Shown piece by piece: positions 1 to 9,082 of a DNA stretch of 64,000 bases. Within the stretch, counting starts at the first letter, position 1. Every line of letters starts with the position of its first letter. The notes beneath the pieces are model-generated. The model made no database searches. It saw nothing but the letters and a program-made list of their open reading frames with translations, and was not told where the DNA came from. The stretch is from Solidesulfovibrio aerotolerans. GTDB lineage: Bacteria > Desulfobacterota > Desulfovibrionia > Desulfovibrionales > Desulfovibrionaceae. The position numbers were made by a program, and so were the translations under genes. The stretch is taken from positions 1 to 64,000 of the forward strand of contig NZ_WVUD01000011.1 in the NCBI RefSeq assembly GCF_009856865.1, read 5' to 3'.

Positions 1-170
<170 letters not shown>

Positions 171-216
171 TTTTTGCCAACACAAATCCCATCCCTTATT
201 TTAACTTATATATTTG

Positions 217-332
217 TCCTGGTGGTCATAGAGGAGGGGGTACACCCGACCCCATTCCGAACTCGGAAGTTAAGCCCTCCTTCGCCGATGATACTGCATA
301 TTCTTGTGTGGGAAAGTAGGTCGCCGCCAGGG
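217..332 (+). rRNA. 5S ribosomal RNA
   Basis: About 116 bases carry the 5S hallmarks. The terminal stem is TCCTGGTGGTC at the 5' end and GCCGCCAGGG at the 3' end. The internal block CCCATTCCGAACTCGGAAG is at about 251-269, and GTAGGTCGCC is near the end. It follows the 23S gene and precedes a strong terminator, as expected for the end of an rRNA operon. Ends are accurate to a few bases. Confidence 0.95.
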
Positions 333-344
333 CTCTTTTTCAAA

Positions 345-378
345 AGCCTCGTGTAGAAATACACGGGGCTTTTTTTTG
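345..378 (+). terminator. Rho-independent terminator of the rRNA operon
   Basis: A 10-bp stem (AGCCTCGTGT / ACACGGGGCT, one G-T pair) with a 6-base loop is followed by a run of T residues. It lies 12 bases after the 5S gene. Confidence 0.9.
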
Positions 379-571
379 GCCCTGCGCTCACCAAAGAATG
401 CTGGACGCTGGACGCCCGGACGCAGGACGAGGCTGCCAATCGCTGCGCTACAGTTCGCGACGGGTGGCGTTAAAGACGATAGCAGAACGCGGGACGCCGA
501 ACGTAAGACTGTTTTTCCCCCGTGAGGTATCCCAGCTAAAAGTTCGTGACGCCCGGCCAACGCGGCCCGCG

Positions 572-1282
572 TCAATCCAACGGCGAGCTTTTTGCTTTCG
601 AGTCGGTAGCCACTGCGACCCATCCACGAAGCGAGAAACCTGCATAGAACATGGACACATCTTTAAACCCGGCGTCCGTCAGTAATTGTTCTTCCTCCTT
701 CTGAGTGAGGAGCGGCAACTTCTCCGCCATGACGGATGCCGACGCAGCGGCCTGTGCGAAATCGAATTTTGTGCCGCCTGAAAACGCCACTAATCGGGTC
801 AACTCCCGAGCAGTCTGTCCGTTGTCAGGCTTACAATGCTGTGCGACCACAAGCCTCGCACCGGGTGCAAGCCTTGACCGCAACGCACAAAGCGTTTCAA
901 ATCTTTCAGCCTTCGTCATAAAATGAAGCGTCAGGAGACAGGTCGCACCATCGAATGGCCCCCGCTGCGCGTCGGTGATATATCCTTTTTGAAGTGTCAC
1001 TTGCCCGATGGCAGGGCCAACTATCTCCTCCGCGAGTTGGAGCATTTCGGCGGAGGGATCGACGCCTAGAAAATGCCACTCAGGTTGCCATTGTGCAAAT
1101 GCCTTCAACTCCAGACCGCCTCCGGCCCCTAAAACCAATATGTTTGCCTTTTTGGGGGCGTGTTCCGTAAGTAACAGCATCGCCATACGGTGAAGATCGT
1201 CGTACCCTGGGACGCGTTGCGGGGTGTCTGCCGCGTAGCGTGCGACGTTGGCTGGATCGGTAAAGGGCTTAATGAAGTCCAT
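572..1282 (-). CDS. class I SAM-dependent methyltransferase
   Basis: A 236-residue protein with a Rossmann-type methyltransferase fold. The glycine-rich SAM-binding motif I reads VLGAGGGLE (about residues 50-58) and is followed by the acidic motif II region FLGVDPS, where the Asp should contact the ribose. A later segment, GARLVVAQHC, fits the post-motif strand. It is soluble, with no signal peptide or membrane helix. The substrate cannot be told from sequence. Upstream of the ATG the minus strand has CAGGTGG as a modest ribosome site. The gene stands alone between the rRNA operon and ybeY, with looser, lower-GC flanks than the rest of the window, so it may be a recent insertion (inference). 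Confidence 0.8.
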   Translation of the reverse strand: MDFIKPFTDPANVARYAADTPQRVPGYDDLHRMAMLLLTEHAPKKANILVLGAGGGLELKAFAQWQPEWHFLGVDPSAEMLQLAEEIVGPAIGQVTLQKGYITDAQRGPFDGATCLLTLHFMTKAERFETLCALRSRLAPGARLVVAQHCKPDNGQTARELTRLVAFSGGTKFDFAQAAASASVMAEKLPLLTQKEEEQLLTDAGFKDVSMFYAGFSLRGWVAVATDSKAKSSPLD

Positions 1283-1624
1283 GTCGCCACCTGATAGGAC
1301 GCTCGGTGCTCCCGGCTCCCTCTGTTTACAACATTTTAATCCTCAAACCGTGAAGGGCGCTCACAGTATCACTTAACATAGCCAGTGTGACCGCTGTGAA
1401 ACGGCTTGCCAGGACCTCTTGGACTTCTTCGAAAATGGGGTGTTTCCCTCGTTTTCAGAGGCAGGCGCGCCGACCGTCAGTCTGGCAACCAGGATCGTTG
1501 CCGACATTGCCGGCCCGCCGGAGTTTCACAGGCCGGCGAGCCGCCTATCAGCTTGGCATGGGGCAATGCGGGACAGTTCGCCCACAGCTTGGGCGTTGCA
1601 GAGGCGGGGGCGCCGACCCGACCG
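1283..1624. other. 342-bp gene-free stretch with decayed direct repeats
   Basis: No convincing gene or terminator was found. The stretch contains a near-copy of the 3' end of ybeY: 1458-1488 resembles 1601-1635. An 11-mer, TCAGCTTGGCA, occurs at 1548-1558 and again at 1625-1635, where it covers the ybeY stop. A variant, TCAGTCTGGCA, is at 1477-1487. Plus-strand frames exist here but have no ribosome site or family resemblance. Confidence 0.6.
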
Positions 1625-2053
1625 TCAGCTTGGCAGGCCCAGGCGGGCGGCGGCGGTTTCAGCGGCGATCTCGGTCAGCGACTCCATGAGCGGGCCGTGC
1701 TCGAGGCCGGCCAGATGCAGAAAACCGTGGGCGAGAAGCCGCGCCATATGCAGCCCCGGCGGCTGGCCGTAGAGAAAGGCTTCGCGGCCAACAGCGTCAA
1801 GGCTTAACGCCAGTTCGCCCAGATACTCCGGCCGGGCCGGATCTTCGGCCGGGAAGCTTAAGATGTTGGTCGGACCGGGCAGGCCCAGGAACTCCCGATT
1901 CAGCGCCGCAACGGCCGCGTCGCCGGCCACCTGCAAATCAAATTCCCGGCCCGAGAGGTCCAGAGCGTCCAGAAGTGCGTCGCACAACGCCGCCAACTCG
2001 GGCCGGGAAGCCGGCAGATCGGGCGCGAAAACGCCCCGGGCAAGACCTATCAT
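1625..2053 (-). CDS. ybeY: rRNA maturation endoribonuclease YbeY
   Basis: A 142-residue protein with the YbeY zinc motif H-x3-H-x5-H, seen as HGFLHLAGLEH in the C-terminal half. The family processes the 3' end of 16S rRNA and takes part in ribosome quality control. The preceding segment NILSFPAED matches the conserved YbeY block that usually reads like LSFP. The ATG overlaps the stop of the upstream HD gene by four bases (ATGA), so the two are translationally coupled. Gene order phoH, 7TM-HD, ybeY is a recurrent bacterial arrangement. The last codons lie inside a sequence repeated about 140 bases downstream. Confidence 0.95.
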   Translation of the reverse strand: MIGLARGVFAPDLPASRPELAALCDALLDALDLSGREFDLQVAGDAAVAALNREFLGLPGPTNILSFPAEDPARPEYLGELALSLDAVGREAFLYGQPPGLHMARLLAHGFLHLAGLEHGPLMESLTEIAAETAAARLGLPS

Positions 2054-4362
2054 GCCGCGTGTTCCGCAGCCTTGGGATCAACGGCGCAGGCCGGCTCTTC
2101 GCGAGTCTTGCCGTTTTTCTCCGTGCGGTTGGCGCTGGGATATTCGATGCGTTGGTGGAAGATGCCGGTTAAAATCCGGTGAAAGGTGTCGGTTAAAAGG
2201 GTCAAATCCTTGAGTGTCAGTTGCGATTCGTCCAACTCGCCCTCGGTATAGATCTTGCGCACGATATTTTGGATATGCCCCTTGATGCGGCTTGGCGTGG
2301 GGTCCACCAGGGTGCGGCTGGACGCTTCGATGGCGTCGGCCAAAAGGATCAGGCCGGCTTCCTTGGACTGCGGTTTGGGGCCGGGATAGCGGTAATCGGC
2401 TTCACGGATGGGATCGTCGCCCTTGGCCTCGGCCAGTTCCTTGGCCTTGTGGTAGAAATAGGCAATGAGCGTTGTGCCGTGGTGCTGCCCGATAAGGTCG
2501 GTGAGCGCCTGGCCGAGCCGGTGCTCGCGGGCCAGTTCGATGCCCTTTTTGACGTGGGAGATGAGAATGAGCGCGCTCATGGACGGCGCGAGCTTGTTGT
2601 GGCGGTTTTCCTTGCAGGAAATGTTTTCAATAAAATAGTGGGGGTTTTTGAGCTTGCCGATGTCGTGGTAGAGCGCCGCCACTTTGGCCAACAGCGGATT
2701 GGCCCCGATGGCCCGGGCACCGGCTTCCACCATGTTGGAAACGATCAGGGAATGGTGGTAGGTGCCGGGCGCCTTGACCATAAGTTCCTGAAGCAGCGGC
2801 TGCTCCAGATTGAGCAGTTCCATCAAGCGGAAGCGCGACGTATAGCCGAAGATAAGTTCCATGATGGGGGCGATGCCGACCACGGCCAAAAGTGACAGGA
2901 AGGCCGACAAGGCCACAAAGGCCAGACCGGCTCCCACCACCGAGGGATCGTTTAAATCCATCAGATTGACCGAAATCCACATGACGCACAGGGAGGCCAG
3001 GAGCGGTAAAACGGATTTGAACAGTTGGGACCGGGTTTCCGAGCGCTTGATGAGATAGATATAGATCATCGAGCCGACGAAATAGTAGCAAAAAACGCCG
3101 ATGCCGCCGTAGACCATATTGGCGGCCAGAAACGACAGAATGAGGCTGACAAAGATGCACAGGCGCTTGGAGAAAAACAGCGCCAAAATGCCGGCCGCCC
3201 CGGCCATGGGCAGGCTGAAGGCGAAATAGATGGATCGCGTGGCCTCAGGCAGCCCTCCGCCGCCGGGGAGGGTAACCACGTCGGCCACCTTGGCCAGGAA
3301 GCCAAAGATAAGCAGCACCACCCCGAGAAACATCCAGTCCGTGCTGCGCACCCGGTTAAAACCAACCCGCTCCAGTGAGACATAAAGCACGGCCAGAAAC
3401 ATCAGGCACATGCCGAACAGCCCGGTGGCCCGCAACAGGTTGTAGGGGCCTTTGCGGTGGGAATACAGGGATTGGAGCTTGAGTTGCTGGATGGGGCCTA
3501 CCCGTTCGCCCTGGCGTACGATGATCTCGCCCTTTTTAATGATGTAATACAGCGGTTCCACGGCCCGGGTGATCTCGGCCTTGCGGGCTTGGGTGGTTTC
3601 CTGGTTCAGCGTCATGCTGGGGGCCAGCAGGGGATAGACCAGGGTGTAGACAGCCTTTCGCAGACGGAAGGGCTTATTGAGCGACACCTTGAGCTGATGC
3701 TCCAGGTCGTCCTTGATCTGTTTGAGATCCCTGATGTCGCGGGTATCGACCCGCAGGGTTTCCATTTTCGAAGGCAGATCGCGCATGAGGATGCCGTTTT
3801 TATACGGCGTAAAGACCGTGACGCTGCCGACAACGCCCGGCTCGTAGTTATGCTTGAGCCACGGCAGCACGTCTTTGTTGAGCAGATTTCGAAAATCGTC
3901 CTGCCGCCAGACTTCGATGATGTCGCCGCCGACTTCGGTGTTGAGGTTTTCAGCGATCTGCCAGCGCAGCTTTTCCAGATCCTCGCCCGGGGCGGCGGCG
4001 CGCACCGAGGCGATGATGTCTTCGACGCTTTTGGCCAGGGCCTCGTAGGGCAGGGGGCTGACATCGAAGACCGGGGGCTGGGCCTCGGCCACCTGATCCC
4101 GGCGTCGGGTCGTGGCTTCCATGTCTTCGATTTGCAGATTCTGGTCGGCGGCCACGTCCTGGGTCGCGATCTCGCCGGCGGTAAAAAGCCGCACCGACGT
4201 GTCCAGGCCAAGCCTGGCCACAAAACTGAGGGTAAAAACAACGGCCAGGAAAAACAGAAATCCCGGCACCCATTCCGGTGTCGTCGTCCCGTTTGTCGGC
4301 TGGCCCGTGGTCGGGGCCGGGGCCTTGATGGCCCGCTTAACCCTGTCGACTATCTCGCTCAT
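2050..4362 (-). CDS. 7TM-HD family membrane phosphohydrolase (PgpH-like)
   Basis: A 770-residue protein with one N-terminal transmembrane helix, a large extracytoplasmic 7TMR-HDED domain (about 60-310), a block of some seven helices (about 320-520) and a cytoplasmic HD domain. The metal motif is YHDIGKLKNPHYF near residue 565, followed by ISHVKKG and GQHHGT. Family members such as Listeria PgpH hydrolyse cyclic di-AMP, but whether this protein does is not shown by sequence. Start chosen at the ATG preceded by GAAGGA. A longer frame reaches 4467 but would overlap phoH by 131 bases. The chosen start overlaps phoH by 26 bases. The stop overlaps the ybeY start. Confidence 0.9.
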   Translation of the reverse strand: MSEIVDRVKRAIKAPAPTTGQPTNGTTTPEWVPGFLFFLAVVFTLSFVARLGLDTSVRLFTAGEIATQDVAADQNLQIEDMEATTRRRDQVAEAQPPVFDVSPLPYEALAKSVEDIIASVRAAAPGEDLEKLRWQIAENLNTEVGGDIIEVWRQDDFRNLLNKDVLPWLKHNYEPGVVGSVTVFTPYKNGILMRDLPSKMETLRVDTRDIRDLKQIKDDLEHQLKVSLNKPFRLRKAVYTLVYPLLAPSMTLNQETTQARKAEITRAVEPLYYIIKKGEIIVRQGERVGPIQQLKLQSLYSHRKGPYNLLRATGLFGMCLMFLAVLYVSLERVGFNRVRSTDWMFLGVVLLIFGFLAKVADVVTLPGGGGLPEATRSIYFAFSLPMAGAAGILALFFSKRLCIFVSLILSFLAANMVYGGIGVFCYYFVGSMIYIYLIKRSETRSQLFKSVLPLLASLCVMWISVNLMDLNDPSVVGAGLAFVALSAFLSLLAVVGIAPIMELIFGYTSRFRLMELLNLEQPLLQELMVKAPGTYHHSLIVSNMVEAGARAIGANPLLAKVAALYHDIGKLKNPHYFIENISCKENRHNKLAPSMSALILISHVKKGIELAREHRLGQALTDLIGQHHGTTLIAYFYHKAKELAEAKGDDPIREADYRYPGPKPQSKEAGLILLADAIEASSRTLVDPTPSRIKGHIQNIVRKIYTEGELDESQLTLKDLTLLTDTFHRILTGIFHQRIEYPSANRTEKNGKTREEPACAVDPKAAEHAA

Positions 4363-5311
4363 AGGCCTGAACGATCCTTCCCACCAGGGGATGACGGACG
4401 ACATCGACGTCGCTAAAAGTGACGAATTCGATGCCGCGTACAGTGCGCAACACCCGACGGGCCTCAATCAGACCGGACGCCGTATACTGCGGCAGATCAA
4501 TCTGGGTCACATCGCCCGTGACCACGGCCTTGGAGGACAGTCCCAGGCGGGTGAGAAACATTTTCATCTGTTCGGGGGTGGTGTTTTGCGCTTCATCCAA
4601 AATGATCAGCGCATCGTTTAAGGTTCTCCCCCGCATAAAGGCCAGGGGGGCCACTTCGATGACCCCGGTATCGAGCATCTCGCGCACCTTGCGGAAATCG
4701 AGCATGTCGTTGAGGGCGTCATAGAGGGGGCGCAGGTAGGGATTGATTTTTTCGACCAGATCGCCGGGCAAAAAACCCAGCTTTTCGCCGGCTTCCACCG
4801 CCGGCCGGGTGAGGATGAGCCGTTTGACCCGACGTTCCAGCAGAAACGTGACGCCCATGGCCACGGCCAGATAGGTCTTGCCCGTGCCGGCCGGTCCGAT
4901 GCCGAAAACAAGGTCGTGGCGGCGGATGGCGGCAATGTAGTCGCGCTGGGTGGCGGTGCGCGGGGTAATGGTTTTTTTGGGGGATATGATCAGGGATTCT
5001 TCGCGGTAGACGCGTTGCAGGCTGGCCTCGGGTGTCCGGGCCAGAACGCTTAAGGCCTGCTCCACGTCAACGGGATACAGCGGCTTGCCCTGGCGCAACA
5101 GCCCGTAGAGCTGGACCAGGACATTGGCCACATGGGCCAGCGTTTCTTCGGAGTCGGCGCGCACGACAACGGCGTTTCCCCGAGTGTCGAGACGCGCCCC
5201 GGATTTGTCCGCGATCAGGGCAATATTGGCATTTTGGGGCCCGAAAAGGTCCCTGGCCAGCTCCGAATCGTCGAAATCGATGCGGCGCTCACAGCACAGT
5301 GTTTCTAGCAT
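4337..5311 (-). CDS. PhoH-like ATPase (YbeZ)
   Basis: A 324-residue protein with the PhoH nucleoside-triphosphatase core. Walker A is GPAGTGKT at about residues 138-145, and Walker B appears as ALIILDEAQNTTPEQMK. The N-terminal 100 residues form the small KH-like domain usual for the YbeZ branch (FGPQNANIALIADKSGARLD). YbeZ proteins work with YbeY on rRNA, and here the two genes share an operon with the HD protein. The ATG at 5311 is preferred because the protein then starts MLETLCCERR, close to where homologues begin. A GTG at 5350 gives 13 extra residues. The ribosome site is weak (GTGAAG). Confidence 0.93.
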   Translation of the reverse strand: MLETLCCERRIDFDDSELARDLFGPQNANIALIADKSGARLDTRGNAVVVRADSEETLAHVANVLVQLYGLLRQGKPLYPVDVEQALSVLARTPEASLQRVYREESLIISPKKTITPRTATQRDYIAAIRRHDLVFGIGPAGTGKTYLAVAMGVTFLLERRVKRLILTRPAVEAGEKLGFLPGDLVEKINPYLRPLYDALNDMLDFRKVREMLDTGVIEVAPLAFMRGRTLNDALIILDEAQNTTPEQMKMFLTRLGLSSKAVVTGDVTQIDLPQYTASGLIEARRVLRTVRGIEFVTFSDVDVVRHPLVGRIVQAYERDSRQG

Positions 5312-5406
5312 AACTTCACAACACCCGGTTGCGGTGCGCAGCCTTCGCACAAGCTACGGCCCGCAAGTAATACACCGCGCCGTTAAGGACAAGCAAAACA
5401 GTACAA

Positions 5407-7011
5407 TCACGTTGATTCCCGCAACATTTCCAAGGTCGGGTCCACCGCCGCCCGCACGGTTTCAAGCGTGTGCGACACCGTCACCAGCCCGGCCGCGGCA
5501 CCCTTTATTCGCCGCACATCGGCCACCCGGGCCATCCACACGTCGGCCGTCCCGGCCCCGGCGGCAAAGCTGGCCAGGGCGGCCAGCCCGGCGGCCTCTT
5601 CGAGGCTTTTTCGCGGCGGCTCCTGTCCGGGATGGTCGCGACGCAGAATCACGTGGGCACCCGGCCCGTTGGCCGCGTGGAACCACAGATCGAAGGGGCT
5701 GGCAAGTCGCAGAAGCTGGTCGTTGGCCTTGGCGTTTTTGCCCCGAAGGACCAAAAAGCCGTCGGTAGTGCGGTAGACGTGGGCGGCCACGCCTTTGAGG
5801 CTGCCTGACGGTCCCGGACTGGCGACGACGCGGTCCGGGCCGCGTTCCCTACTTTTTAAGTCTTTTTTTGCGCCTTGCAAGTCCCGGCGGCGGGTGGCGA
5901 TAGCGACCAACCCTCGTTGGCCTTTAGCCGCCAAATAATAGAGCTTTTGCATGTTGCCAAGGATAGTCAGGGCCGGATCGAGGAGCAGGGTTTGCTGCTC
6001 CCCTTCTGGGGTTGTCAATAAAAGTTCAGGAATTTTAGCTGTTTTGTCCAATGCGTGGAGACTTGCGGCAATGGCGTCGGCTTCGGCCTTGCGGGCGATA
6101 AATGCCTGCATGCGGGCCTCGTCGGCCGCCAGACGCGACAAAGCCCGGTCCTGGCGGCGTTTGGACGCGACCTGGGCCGCGGCGTCCGGGGCGCGGCTGC
6201 GGCCCGACACCTCGCCAAAGGCCAACGGCTCCCCAAAGGCGGCGGCCGCTTCCAGGGCGGTGGGAAAAGCCTGGGCCGTGACCGAGGCCGGGAGCGGGTC
6301 GGGCCAGCGCACCGGCCACACGGCTGCGAGTTCGCCGTTGTGGCGCTCCAGGAAAAACCCTTCGGATTCCCCGTCGGCCAGCCGGTCGTACACGGCCTGG
6401 GCCGTCTGGGGCGGCAGGGCGACCAGCCGGCGGCGCAGGCCGGGGGACAGCTGGGGGCTTGTCTGCCAGATGTCGGGTGTCGCGCGCACGGCGGCCAGCG
6501 TCGGCCAGACCGGTTCGGCCAGTTCGGATAGTCCGGCCAATTCGGATAGTCCGGCCTGTTCGGACGGTTTGTAGAATCCGGTCGGTTCGGCCGGTTCGGA
6601 GAGGCCGGGGCCGGGCGCGTCGGCCAGGGCCGGAAAGGAGCGGGGATCAAGGACCAGCGCCGGGCCGTCGCCGGTCAGGGTCAGGACAAGCTGGCGGTTT
6701 GGCCAGTCGGCCAGGACGCGGACGATGCGCCGGCCGCGCAGGTATTTGCGCAGGCGCATGGCCGCTTGGGGGGCGCGGTCAGGCTGGGCGGTTTTCTGGC
6801 CGGAAAGGAAAAGGAAATACCGGCCCGTGCCGTAGCGGGCGTGGAGATAGACGGTTTTTCTGGCCTCGCAGCCGGGCACAACACGGTTGACCGGCAGATA
6901 CAGGGCCAGGGTGACGACGTTTGGAGCCGGCAGGAAGACCTTCTCCACCCGGGCTCCCGGGAGGGCGTCAGCCAGTTCCCGGGCCAGGAACCGAAAAAAA
7001 ACTGCCTCCAT
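5407..7011 (-). CDS. NFACT family protein (RqcH / Rqc2-like ribosome quality control factor)
   Basis: A 534-residue protein with an NFACT-N domain (start to about 130), a variable linker, a middle helical region (about 270-400) and a C-terminal NFACT-R (DUF814) domain with LASPFDLWFHAANGPGAHVI and HPGQEPP. RqcH recruits alanyl-tRNA to stalled 50S subunits and adds C-terminal tails. Two oddities are visible. The linker contains a small tandem repeat encoding GLSELA units (DNA 6514-6576). The N-terminal site that is usually Asp-Arg in RqcH reads Asn-Arg here (WPNRQLVL), by my unaided alignment. GGAGG lies 9 bases before the ATG. It is separated from phoH by 95 bases. Confidence 0.85.
   Translation of the reverse strand: MEAVFFRFLARELADALPGARVEKVFLPAPNVVTLALYLPVNRVVPGCEARKTVYLHARYGTGRYFLFLSGQKTAQPDRAPQAAMRLRKYLRGRRIVRVLADWPNRQLVLTLTGDGPALVLDPRSFPALADAPGPGLSEPAEPTGFYKPSEQAGLSELAGLSELAEPVWPTLAAVRATPDIWQTSPQLSPGLRRRLVALPPQTAQAVYDRLADGESEGFFLERHNGELAAVWPVRWPDPLPASVTAQAFPTALEAAAAFGEPLAFGEVSGRSRAPDAAAQVASKRRQDRALSRLAADEARMQAFIARKAEADAIAASLHALDKTAKIPELLLTTPEGEQQTLLLDPALTILGNMQKLYYLAAKGQRGLVAIATRRRDLQGAKKDLKSRERGPDRVVASPGPSGSLKGVAAHVYRTTDGFLVLRGKNAKANDQLLRLASPFDLWFHAANGPGAHVILRRDHPGQEPPRKSLEEAAGLAALASFAAGAGTADVWMARVADVRRIKGAAAGLVTVSHTLETVRAAVDPTLEMLREST
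6514..6576 (-). repeat. 18-bp tandem repeat inside the NFACT gene
   Basis: Two near-identical 18-bp units (6523-6540 and 6541-6558, TTCGGATAGTCCGGCC core) are flanked by a half unit (6514-6522) and a decayed third unit (6559-6576). On the coding strand they give GLSELA-type hexapeptides in the linker after the NFACT-N domain. The 18-bp length keeps the frame when copies are gained or lost. Confidence 0.75.
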
Positions 7012-7186
7012 GGGACTTCGCCTCCAGCCTGGGGCCGGCCTTTTGCGTCCCAGGGCGGGCCATGGTCTGTGGCGTCCCGGGGCGGCTCACGTTGCAGCGG
7101 CGGCAGGGACAAGGCCCGATGCCGCCCGATGCGGCGTTTCGTCCGGGAGACGGGCCGCAACCGCAACCGTTTCCGGCGGCGACCGG

Positions 7187-7549
7187 CTAATCTCCCCGGA
7201 GGTCTTCGTCGGCCTCTTGCCTGCTCTTGCACTTGATGCACAGGGTGGTGACCGGGCGGGCCTTTAAACGGGCGAAGCTGATGTCTTCGCCGCATTCGAC
7301 GCACTCGCCGTAGGTGCCGTCGTCGATGCGCTCGATGGCTTCCTTGATCTTTTTGATGAGCCGGCGTTCCCGGTCGCGCAGGCGCAAGGTAAAGGCCCGG
7401 TCGGATTCGGCCGTGGCCCGGTCGGCCGGGTCGGCGTACACCTCGACCGTATCGGTCATGTCTTCCATGGTTTCCTCACCCTTTTTGAGGATGTCCTGGA
7501 GCATGCCGTTTAGAAGTTCCCGAAAAAAATCGACGTCCTTGGGATCCAT
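7187..7549 (-). CDS. dksA: RNA polymerase-binding transcription factor DksA
   Basis: A 120-residue DksA/TraR protein. The N-terminal coiled-coil hairpin carries the tip motif DPADRA (DxxDxA, the acidic residues that reach the RNA polymerase secondary channel). The C-terminal zinc finger has two CxxC pairs, CVEC and CIKC, about 17 residues apart. DksA acts with ppGpp to reset transcription of rRNA and amino-acid genes. All key residues are present, so this is a full DksA rather than a short TraR type. The ATG is preceded on the minus strand by GAGGACTTC. It may be cotranscribed with the NFACT gene 175 bases downstream. Confidence 0.93.
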   Translation of the reverse strand: MDPKDVDFFRELLNGMLQDILKKGEETMEDMTDTVEVYADPADRATAESDRAFTLRLRDRERRLIKKIKEAIERIDDGTYGECVECGEDISFARLKARPVTTLCIKCKSRQEADEDLRGD

Positions 7550-7818
7550 GAAGTCCTCCTCGGCCGCCGGCTAAACAGCTCCGGCTTGAAAAACGAATTG
7601 AGTAATGCAAAGTGGCGCAGAGGTAAAGAGGTATCGATTGGCCGGGAGAAAGGCCGGGCTGCTTGCGGTTGGCGGCGCGATCCGGCGATTTCGGTGGATG
7701 GGGCGGCTTGCACTTGCCCCCGACCGGGTCTGCAGGATAGATAAGAGACACGAGGGCGCGAGGCTTGCAGGCTTGCAGGCTGCGGGCCGGGGTCAGCCAG
7801 GTGGAAAAGGGGGCGGTG

Positions 7819-8886
7819 ATGCGCGCGGGGTGCCAGGAAACGCCATGCAACATTCGAAATTTGTGCGGCGAATTGCAAAAACTCGGGTGCGATCAGGATC
7901 CCTCCTGGTTGGCGATTTTGTTGTTTGTTCGCAACTTGTTGCGTCCCTTCACCATATTTGACGACAGCCACAAAAAAAAGCTGCAGGAATACGTTTTTTC
8001 CGAGTTGGCCCGGCGCGATCCTTCTGCCGCGCATCGCGCGCAGATGCTGGCCGGCCTTGAACAACTGCTGGTTGATCATCTGCCCATGGCAGCCGTCAAA
8101 GAGCAGCTCGCCACCGAACAGGCCGCCTCACGGTCCCTGGCCCGCTCCATCACGGATTTTCTGGAAGAGACCCTGGCCTCGGAGCAGGAACGTTCCACCC
8201 TTGTGGGCGCGTTTGGCCGCGAGACCATGGACACCCTGGACGGCGGCGACGAACCGGCGGTGATAATCCCCAGGCTGCGCCAGCTCGTGGTCGGCATGCT
8301 GGCCCACTACCGGGAGGAGGCGCAAGCCTGGGAACGCAAGGTCCAGCAACTGGAAAAGGTCATCCAGGTGGACCCGTTGCTGGCGCCGCTGCACAATCGC
8401 CGTTCCCTGGAAGATCATTTGTGCGGGGCCATCGCCCGGGCCGAAATCTCGGGCGAGCCGCTGGCGGCCATGATGATCGACGTGGATAATTTCAAGACGG
8501 CCATCAATGACGCCTTTGGCCATGTGGTCGGCGACGATGTCCTGCGCACCCTGGCCAAGATCATCGATGCCCACGCCACGCGCCACGGCTGGTTTGCCGC
8601 CCGGTTCGGCGGTGACGAGCTGGTGCTGGTGTGCAACATACCCGGCAGTCAGGCCCAGTTTCATGCCGACGCCATCCGGCTGGCTGTCCAGCATTACGAG
8701 TTTGTGCCACGTATCGAGGGCAGACTGTCCGAGAAGCCGGTTCGGTTCACCGTCTCCATTGGCGTGGCCGAGCATGTCTCCGGCATGTCCGCAGCCGAGC
8801 TCATCGGCGCGGCCGATGCCGCCATGTACCAGGTGAAAACGTCGGGCCGCAACAATGTGGCCCAGTTTGAACCATCCCCCGCCTGA
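7819..8886 (+). CDS. diguanylate cyclase (GGDEF) with an N-terminal helical region
   Basis: A 355-residue protein that should make cyclic di-GMP from two GTP. The GGDEF domain occupies about 185-350 with the active site RFGGDEL at about 262-268, and the substrate-site pattern DVDNFKTAINDAFGHVVGDD upstream. The N-terminal half is mostly helical without a recognised sensor domain or membrane segment, resembling the helical sensory part of some cytoplasmic cyclases. The inhibitory I-site (RxxD) is not complete: Arg is at the right place but Trp replaces Asp, so product inhibition may be weak. The start was chosen at the ATG preceded by AAGGGGG. A hairpin (8896-8920) follows the stop without a clear T run. 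Confidence 0.85.
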   Translation: MRAGCQETPCNIRNLCGELQKLGCDQDPSWLAILLFVRNLLRPFTIFDDSHKKKLQEYVFSELARRDPSAAHRAQMLAGLEQLLVDHLPMAAVKEQLATEQAASRSLARSITDFLEETLASEQERSTLVGAFGRETMDTLDGGDEPAVIIPRLRQLVVGMLAHYREEAQAWERKVQQLEKVIQVDPLLAPLHNRRSLEDHLCGAIARAEISGEPLAAMMIDVDNFKTAINDAFGHVVGDDVLRTLAKIIDAHATRHGWFAARFGGDELVLVCNIPGSQAQFHADAIRLAVQHYEFVPRIEGRLSEKPVRFTVSIGVAEHVSGMSAAELIGAADAAMYQVKTSGRNNVAQFEPSPA

Positions 8887-9082
8887 GAGCCTGCGCCGCC
8901 GGTTGGAACGACTCCGGCGGCAGCCGGCCAAAGCGTCTGACACGAAAAGCTTTTCTTTTTATCCGAAAGACGTATGCTGCCATCCAATTGCCATACGGTC
9001 TTTACAAGCGGCCGGTATGGGTGTCTTCCCGGCTGGCGGATCGTCCGCCGTCCGGGCGCAACTGACCCTTTTGGAGGGAATT

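Noticed and set aside
1387-1807. Plus-strand frames between the methyltransferase and ybeY
   Set aside because: They have no ribosome site or homology and overlap the repeat-bearing stretch and the ybeY 3' end.
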